A stretch of DNA of 64,000 nt from Epiperipatus broadwayi (lineage: Eukaryota; Onychophora; Udeonychophora; Euonychophora; Peripatidae): NCBI GenBank assembly GCA_028023455.1, contig JAQFVV010000157.1, forward strand, positions 1,734,001 through 1,798,000. The letters run 5' to 3'. The translations under genes and the position numbers were made by a program. Positions within the stretch are counted from its first letter, which is position 1; every line of letters starts with the position of its first letter. The notes below the pieces were generated by a model. The model did no database searches, had not been told where the DNA came from, and was given only the letters and a program-made list of their open reading frames with translations. Below, piece by piece: positions 63,420-64,000 of the stretch.

Positions 63420-64000
63420 AATTATTGTCCTAAATTGGGGGGAGGGGGGTATGGATGCAGATAGGATACTTCCAGAGTTTCTAAAAAATGTAAGACCTAA
63501 AATCAAAACATAGTTGGCAAAACTTGTTGGTAATATTAGTCATACGGAAACTATAACAAAAATTTGACATAAAAACAAAACTATAGCAGTCTTAAAATTA
63601 AGCAAACCTAATATCATTTCTATGTATTTACTATACGAGTTTAGTTCAAGAAGCTTTTGTGAATAAGTTTTATCTTTAACAACACATATTAAAAAAGGCT
63701 TTCAAAATAAATTAAAAACTGAAGCAATCTTTATGGATCTCAGCTAGGATTCTGTTTGGAAAAATGATCACCTAAAAGTTTCTAAAATTCCTGGAATATA
63801 GGAAAACTATTAATTTACTTAACAAAATGCTCTCCAATGAAAAAAAAAATCAAATGACATTAAGATAATAATCATAGTAAGCACAAAATTTTAATAATGA
63901 TCTTCCACAGAATTCAATTATTTTACTACTTTGAACAATTTCTATGTATTCATTAGTGGTCTTTCCAAAACAGAATATATGAAATTCATTTATGTCAATG
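63420..64000 (+). mobile_element. jockey-like LINE reverse-transcriptase relic, runs off the window
   Basis: Plus strand: DADRILPEFLKNVRPKI at about 63453-63505 matches the start of jockey RT. LTTHIKKGFQNKLKTEAIFM (about 63675-63735), DLS and SVWK match the block with the first catalytic Asp. It continues to the window edge. Stops interrupt it. Confidence 0.7.

Noticed and set aside
1-64000. CRISPR arrays, operons or bacterial-type regulatory sites
   Set aside because: The sequence is eukaryotic, with spliced genes and eukaryotic transposons. No regularly spaced direct repeats of CRISPR type were seen.

Overview
The window is AT-rich (roughly three quarters A+T) nuclear DNA of an animal, most likely an invertebrate. 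It has GT-AG introns, metazoan-type hAT and mariner transposons, RTE, jockey and L1-like LINEs, a Ty3/gypsy element and Penelope-like retroelements (PLEs). I cannot name the species or phylum; arthropods and cnidarians both fit.

The only clear host gene is NOP9, the Pumilio-repeat nucleolar protein needed for 18S rRNA maturation. It lies on the + strand in eight visible exons: 1233-1706, 2006-2116, 7661-7790, 13101-13293, 16930-17058, 41376-41474, 47115-47330 and 52409-52675. All junctions obey GT/AG and the reading phases join. About 540 codons are visible; the start of the gene lies left of the window. One intron (17059-41375) is about 24 kb long and packed with nested transposons.

Layout. 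1-17 kb: NOP9 exons 1-5 with LINE relics, a hAT MITE with a perfect 8-bp target duplication (3046-3537), and hammerhead-ribozyme elements. 18.6-21 kb: inverted-repeat elements with hammerhead motifs. 21.8-30.0 kb: an 8.2-kb hAT transposon with a broken BED/hAT transposase, into which a head-to-head PLE pair, a second PLE pair and a TA-flanked DNA element have inserted. 31.7-34.9 kb: a degraded RTE-type LINE. 36.0-37.9 kb: a 5'-truncated LINE with a 16-bp target duplication. 39.7-41.2 kb: two palindromes built from the tails of a ribozyme element. 42.4-46.1 kb: a degraded gypsy element. 51.9-52.2 kb: a ribozyme inverted pair just upstream of the last NOP9 exon. 53.6-54.4 kb: a head-to-head pair of about 400-nt ribozyme units. 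54.8-64 kb: a possible minus-strand terminal exon, a tRNA-like palindrome, a mariner relic, another full hammerhead and a jockey RT relic.

The most interesting signal is the set of ten hammerhead self-cleaving ribozyme motifs at six loci, in at least four sequence families. Several have every core residue, a paired stem I and stem II, and a short palindromic stem III (ACCGGU, ACCGCGGU, ACUAGU, AUACGUAU, ACGU) of the kind expected to work as a dimer. They sit in about 400-427-nt units that are partly tandem and, at most loci, arranged head-to-head as 5'-truncated inverted pairs. The PLEs in the window show the same head-to-head architecture, which suggests a shared integration route. Hammerheads in PLEs and in small non-autonomous 'retrozymes' are known in general. 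The families here, their inverted-pair layout and their position in NOP9 introns deserve a closer look.
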